NCBI RefSeq assembly: GCF_020510685.1
Contig: NZ_CP075185.1
Coordinates: 4,109,001 to 4,173,000, forward strand
DNA from: Dechloromonas denitrificans
GTDB lineage: Bacteria > Pseudomonadota > Gammaproteobacteria > Burkholderiales > Rhodocyclaceae
Length of the DNA: 64,000 nucleotides
Direction of reading: 5' to 3'
How positions within the stretch are numbered: position 1 is the first letter of the stretch; the number at the start of each line of letters is the position of its first letter. The translations under genes were made by a program, and so were the position numbers. The notes below the pieces were generated by a model. That model did not search any database. It worked only from the letters and a program-made list of their open reading frames with translations, and was not told where the DNA came from. Positions 60,772-64,000 of the stretch are shown piece after piece.

Positions 60772-61632
60772 GTGAAGACATTAAGAGAACAGCTTCAAAA
60801 CGCTGCCTTTGATGCGGGCGGCAGTTTCAAGACCCGTGAAGGTCGGCAAATTGTCGTTGCCCGTTTTCATGATTTTCTGAAAACACAGAACATCCAGATT
60901 CGCTCGATCGAACAAATAAAAGGGAAATATATCCAGGCTTATGTCCAGTTCCGAAAAGCAAACGGAATCGGCATACGCACGCTGCAAAATGAGGTGACGG
61001 CACTTCGTTGCACGCTGCGTGCGGTAGGCAGAAACAAACTAGCCGAACAGCTTGACAATAAGGCCCTTGGAATTTCAGGCGCAAGTCGAGACGGTACCAA
61101 GACAGCGATGTCTGACGCCCGATTTGCCACCCTGCGAACCGCAGTTTTCGCTCTCGACCACGGTGTGTGCGCCTGTATTGATCTGGAACGTGCGCTTGGT
61201 CTGCGGGCTGAGGAAGCGGTCAAATCCTGCAAATCGCTAATCAGTTGGGCAAAACAACTGGCCTCCGGTAAGCCGGTCCATGTCATTTTTGGCACCAAGG
61301 GCGGCCGTCCTCGGCTTGTCCATCCCGCAAACCGACAACGCGCGATTGATGCCGTGCAGGCCGCACAGGAATTGGCCGCTTGCCAAAACGGGGTTTTGAT
61401 CAATAAGCCGGATGAAAAGTCGGCCATGAATCGCTACAAAAACGTCATGACCAGCGCTGGATTCAAGGGAAAGGAAAGTGGCCACGCGCTGCGCTATGCG
61501 TTTGCCCGCGATCAAATTGAAGCCTATCTAGCTTTGGGATACAGCAAGGCTGAATCCCTTGCCCTGACATCAACCGATCTCGGCCATGGGGATGGCCGAG
61601 GTCGGTATATCGCGCAAGTTTATGTGCGATAG
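60772..61632 (+). CDS. Integrase-domain protein (Phage_int_SAM_2/Integrase_1 type)
   Basis: A 286-residue tyrosine recombinase of a second kind. The GTG at 60772 has GGAGAGTGAAC directly before it. The N-terminal core-binding part has GRQIVVARFHDFLKTQNIQI. Catalytic residues fit: Arg in ERALGLRAEEAVKS, Lys in FGTKGGRPR, HxxR in SGHALRYAFA, His and Tyr in LGHGDGRGRYIAQVYV. It matches integrase-domain proteins carried by integrative elements. A long hairpin-rich leader precedes it. Confidence 0.82.
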   Translation: MKTLREQLQNAAFDAGGSFKTREGRQIVVARFHDFLKTQNIQIRSIEQIKGKYIQAYVQFRKANGIGIRTLQNEVTALRCTLRAVGRNKLAEQLDNKALGISGASRDGTKTAMSDARFATLRTAVFALDHGVCACIDLERALGLRAEEAVKSCKSLISWAKQLASGKPVHVIFGTKGGRPRLVHPANRQRAIDAVQAAQELAACQNGVLINKPDEKSAMNRYKNVMTSAGFKGKESGHALRYAFARDQIEAYLALGYSKAESLALTSTDLGHGDGRGRYIAQVYVR

Positions 61633-61667
61633 CGTTAACCGTAGGCAACACCCCACCTTTGATGGCC

Positions 61668-61904
61668 TCATCCTCGGAGTAGAAATACTGGCTCCCAAAC
61701 CTCTTCTCCATTAAACCAAGCTTTGCATGCAGGCGTGTCAAAGTCTGGACTTGTTACCGGGCTGGTCGTTTTCCACCAAGAAATTGTTAGACGTTCGTCA
61801 TCACTTTTCATTTGCAAGCTATCGCAGGTTGCAAACAATCCGTCTTGGCCGCGCTGAAATTCAGTCGCAACAGGATTTTCTTGCTGGACTTCATGTTCTT
61901 TCAT
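61668..61904 (-). CDS. Hypothetical 78-residue protein
   Basis: The ATG at 61904 has GAGGGGAT upstream. The product is polar with a Trp pair in LTISWWKTTSPVTSPDF and ends VWEPVFLLRG. No family recognised. It is convergent with the second integrase. Confidence 0.45.
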   Translation of the reverse strand: MKEHEVQQENPVATEFQRGQDGLFATCDSLQMKSDDERLTISWWKTTSPVTSPDFDTPACKAWFNGEEVWEPVFLLRG

Positions 61905-62037
61905 ACAAATATCCCCTCATTACCGCCAGAAAAAAGCTATCGGGAACACAGTACCCCTTCACAATGTGGGCGTCCCTGAGCTAAAACCGCGATTTCTGAT
62001 TGGAATAATCCGAAATTGGGCATTGCAGGACGATCCT

Positions 62038-62400
62038 CTACGCCGCCGGTCCATTGCGTTCACCATTCCGGGTCGAAGAGGGGGCTTTGCCAAAGGCGAT
62101 CCGCTCAATCGCATTGGTCCAAGCTGCCAGCGGCGACCACCAACGTCCCGCCGGATCCTGATAGGCGCGCCAGGCCGCCAGCCAGGGGGCTTTGTGGAAG
62201 GGCGCGAAATAGCCCCGTACGCCGGAACGGAAACCGGACCATATGCCATTGGCGACGGCACGCCAGAGATCCCGACGTGGCTTTCCTGACTGCCGATATT
62301 CGACTTCGATCAGCAGCAGAACGCTGACACCCAAAATCAGCACGGCCCAAAAGAGCCATGGTCCGAGCGAATGTATGAATAACGGAAGTTTTTCAGGCAT
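62038..62400 (-). CDS. Hypothetical single-helix membrane protein
   Basis: A 120-residue protein with GGAGG before the ATG at 62400, whose start region overlaps the end of the upstream gene by 8 bases. One helix (FIHSLGPWLFWAVLILGVSV) near the N-terminus is followed by a basic, Trp-rich cytoplasmic part (RRDLWRAVANGIWSGFRSGV, WRAYQDPAGRWWSPLAAWTN). No family recognised. It forms a two-gene operon with the soluble protein upstream, so they may act together on the membrane. Confidence 0.6.
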   Translation of the reverse strand: MPEKLPLFIHSLGPWLFWAVLILGVSVLLLIEVEYRQSGKPRRDLWRAVANGIWSGFRSGVRGYFAPFHKAPWLAAWRAYQDPAGRWWSPLAAWTNAIERIAFGKAPSSTRNGERNGPAA

Positions 62401-62779
62401 CACCCACCTCCTCCTCATCAAACAGCCAATCAAGGTCATCGATATCGTTCATTTCATCGGTGTCGTCCCGCTGCAAGGCCGCGGCAGCGCCCAGCCCGAC
62501 GTAGAACGGCGAATCCTGCAGCTGGCGAATCGCCTGCTGTTCAGGGAGGCTCAAGCGGGCGATGCTGCGGGCGTAACGGCGAACCACGCCAAGCGCATGA
62601 CGCAGGCGATGGCGTTGTCGGGCAATCTCCTTACCGAGACGCCGATTTTCAGCGGGCGTATTGCGCGCCATCTGGTGTATCAAACGCGATTCCCGGGCGC
62701 GAAACTCGACATCGGGACGGAAGCGGATTTCCGTCGGCAAGAGGGTGCGATACGGCGGGTGATGCTTTGCTGTTTTCAT
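62393..62779 (-). CDS. Hypothetical helical protein with acidic C-terminus
   Basis: A 128-residue protein from the ATG at 62779 (AAGGAG upstream). It is rich in Arg and helical in the middle (RRLGKEIARQRHRLRHALGV), with an acidic end (DEMNDIDDLDWLFDEEEV). The opposite charges could mean self-inhibition or DNA binding. No family recognised. It is translationally linked to the membrane protein gene after it. Confidence 0.6.
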   Translation of the reverse strand: MKTAKHHPPYRTLLPTEIRFRPDVEFRARESRLIHQMARNTPAENRRLGKEIARQRHRLRHALGVVRRYARSIARLSLPEQQAIRQLQDSPFYVGLGAAAALQRDDTDEMNDIDDLDWLFDEEEVGDA

Positions 62780-63034
62780 GAAAGCTCCTTTGAACGAGGG
62801 AAAGTTGACGATGGGCAATGCAATTGAGCCCATCGCTTCCCTCTGTTTTACAGGGCAATCTTTCAGATTCAAGCCCCCAAATGGCGGCGCAAAGGCAAAT
62901 ATCGCCACTTGAAACGGCAGCGATTTATGGTATTCGGCGTGCCGCATCCCATGGAGCGTTCGCTTGCATTTGGGGGGTAGAAAGCGCGCAAGAAATGGGT
63001 AAAACGGTAAAGGTCAAATTACCGAGGAGTCACC

Positions 63035-63340
63035 ATGACAAACCCGTCACACCCAAAGCAGCACTGCTTCATGAGGGATTTTGCAGCACTCGACTCACGC
63101 AGTGCCCATGCCCACCTGCGTGGCCAAAGCTGGCGCCCTAAAGCCTATGCATTCTTCGAAGGTGTAAGCCGTTTGCTCGGCCGCGGCCAACAGGCGCCGG
63201 ATGATTACCGCTACCTGAGCCGCTGGCTCTATCGGCACCGGGAACCCCTGGCGCGTTGTGCTGCGCAAACGAGCAGGGTCGGCACGGCCCTGCTCGGAAT
63301 GGCCGCCGGCATAGCGCTCTATCTGGCCATCCTGACCTAG
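63035..63340 (+). CDS. Hypothetical small protein with C-terminal membrane helix
   Basis: A 101-residue protein; GAGGAG precedes the ATG. It has a His/Arg-rich soluble part and one C-terminal helix (VGTALLGMAAGIALYLAIL), so it is likely tail-anchored. No family recognised. It is divergent from the helical-protein operon. Confidence 0.6.
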   Translation: MTNPSHPKQHCFMRDFAALDSRSAHAHLRGQSWRPKAYAFFEGVSRLLGRGQQAPDDYRYLSRWLYRHREPLARCAAQTSRVGTALLGMAAGIALYLAILT

Positions 63341-63365
63341 CGCCTCCCCTTCGGGCTTGGGATTC

Positions 63366-63611
63366 TCAGTCGGCCGGCGGAACGAGTAGGCGGTAGGCGG
63401 GAACACCCAAGGCACGGGCCAACTTGGCGATGTTGTCGAGCGAAATGTTGCGTTTGCCTCGTTCGACGTGCGCCACAAAAGTCCGGTGCAGTTGGCACTC
63501 GAAGGCGAGATCTTCCTGCGACCAGTCCCGCTGCGCGCGCAGACGACGCAGGTTCTCGCCGAGGGTCTGGCGAAGATCAGCATCAAATGGAGGAACACCG
63601 GCGTCAACCAT
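63366..63611 (-). CDS. XRE-family helix-turn-helix regulator
   Basis: An 81-residue single-domain repressor. The HTH_3 core is LGENLRRLRAQRDWSQEDLA, CQLHRTFVAHVERGKRNISL and LDNIAKLARALGVPAYRLL. Small XRE proteins of this type often control mobile-element genes. It is divergent from the zinc-ribbon membrane protein gene, and the 97-base gap between them may hold its operator. Confidence 0.85.
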   Translation of the reverse strand: MVDAGVPPFDADLRQTLGENLRRLRAQRDWSQEDLAFECQLHRTFVAHVERGKRNISLDNIAKLARALGVPAYRLLVPPAD

Positions 63612-63708
63612 CGGAGGATGGTCGCCGTTGGTTGCTTTTACGTCAGCCGTGTTTACGTCACAATCGCAGGCGTTCTGGGATTACAACAACTCAATCAGGG
63701 AGCAAATC

Positions 63709-64000
63709 ATGAAATGTGCGAATCATCCGGACACCGACGCGATCGGCTTATGTACAGCTTGCCAGCGCGCGCTGTGTCCGGCTTGCCAAATCGGCGACCG
63801 CGAAGTGTTGTGCCGTGACTGTCTGGTTGCTCATAACCAGGCAGTGGCCGGCCACTTCTACAAGCAACTGGCGATCAGCGGGGTCATCCTGGCGGCCAGC
63901 CTGTTTTTCCTGAGCCAGACGGCCTTGAGCTGGGATCAGATCGTCATCGGGGCGTTAGCCCTGACCTTCCTGCCCTTTGGCTGGAGCGCCCTGTCCCGAT
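63709..64000 (+). CDS. B-box-like zinc-ribbon membrane protein, cut by window end
   Basis: The ATG at 63709 has AGGGAG upstream; 97 codons are visible, then the window ends. The N-terminal Cys/His set (MKCANHPDTDAIGLCTACQR, ALCPACQIGDREVLCRDCL) resembles a B-box zinc finger. Two membrane helices follow (LAISGVILAASLFFL and IVIGALALTFLPFGW). Such proteins are known as uncharacterised membrane proteins with an N-terminal zinc finger. Confidence 0.65.
   Translation, partial: MKCANHPDTDAIGLCTACQRALCPACQIGDREVLCRDCLVAHNQAVAGHFYKQLAISGVILAASLFFLSQTALSWDQIVIGALALTFLPFGWSALSR

Overview
The window reads as chromosome of a GC-rich betaproteobacterium, most likely in the Rhodocyclales (Dechloromonas/Azonexus-like). 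The basis is codon use, three PEP-CTERM exosortase substrates, lipoyl-fused E3 in an aceE-aceF-lpdA operon, and the housekeeping gene content. The genus is inference. Most genes are packed with 4-base ATGA or TTGA start/stop overlaps.

Layout. 1-9.0 kb: end of an RND adaptor gene, a CoA-transferase plus GntP permease pair behind a visible sigma-54 promoter with its own activator and a CBS protein, then sixA, ppk2 and a thioesterase. 9.1-22.0 kb: an accessory envelope/metal region. It holds three HupE/UreJ-type membrane proteins and a peptidyl-prolyl isomerase in one overlapping operon, a PEP-CTERM protein, a DUF3604 protein and a PCu(A)C-like protein without its metal ligands. These face a plus-strand operon of a 2OG-Fe(II) oxygenase, a membrane/spermidine-synthase fusion, a 28-codon ORF, a TonB receptor and TonB. 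22.1-25.6 kb: FHA, PP2C phosphatase, Ser/Thr kinase and a TssQ-like lipoprotein, which look like orphan T6SS-type phospho-signalling. 26.0-29.6 kb: two PEP-CTERM proteins and a Tat-exported phospholipase C, with a possible relic of the lpdA 3' end on the far side. 29.8-42.6 kb: core metabolism (pyruvate dehydrogenase, indolepyruvate oxidoreductase, folD, purE, purK, a Sua5-type gene, phhB).

42.7-50.1 kb: a low-GC island directly downstream of tRNA-Ala(CGC). It starts with a decayed P4-type integrase, carries an ISAs1 fragment and a glycan-modification operon (sugar methyltransferase, cupin, aminotransferase, methyltransferase, GT4 glycosyltransferase), and ends near a degenerate tRNA-3'-end-plus-terminator motif. 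50.2-58.4 kb: backbone again (small membrane protein, FimV-like protein, PAS chemoreceptor, a 38-codon head-to-tail remnant of an old yellow enzyme gene coupled to dacB, then ubiA-sORF-ubiD-GNAT-membrane protein). 58.4-64.0 kb: a second accessory segment with two different tyrosine recombinases, a hairpin-rich non-coding stretch and several small unknown proteins. It continues past the window.

The best candidates for something undescribed are the DUF3604/HupE/TonB region (9-22 kb, possibly a metal-acquisition system), the PEP-CTERM-phospholipase cassette, and the integrase-associated structured non-coding region at 60.1-60.7 kb.
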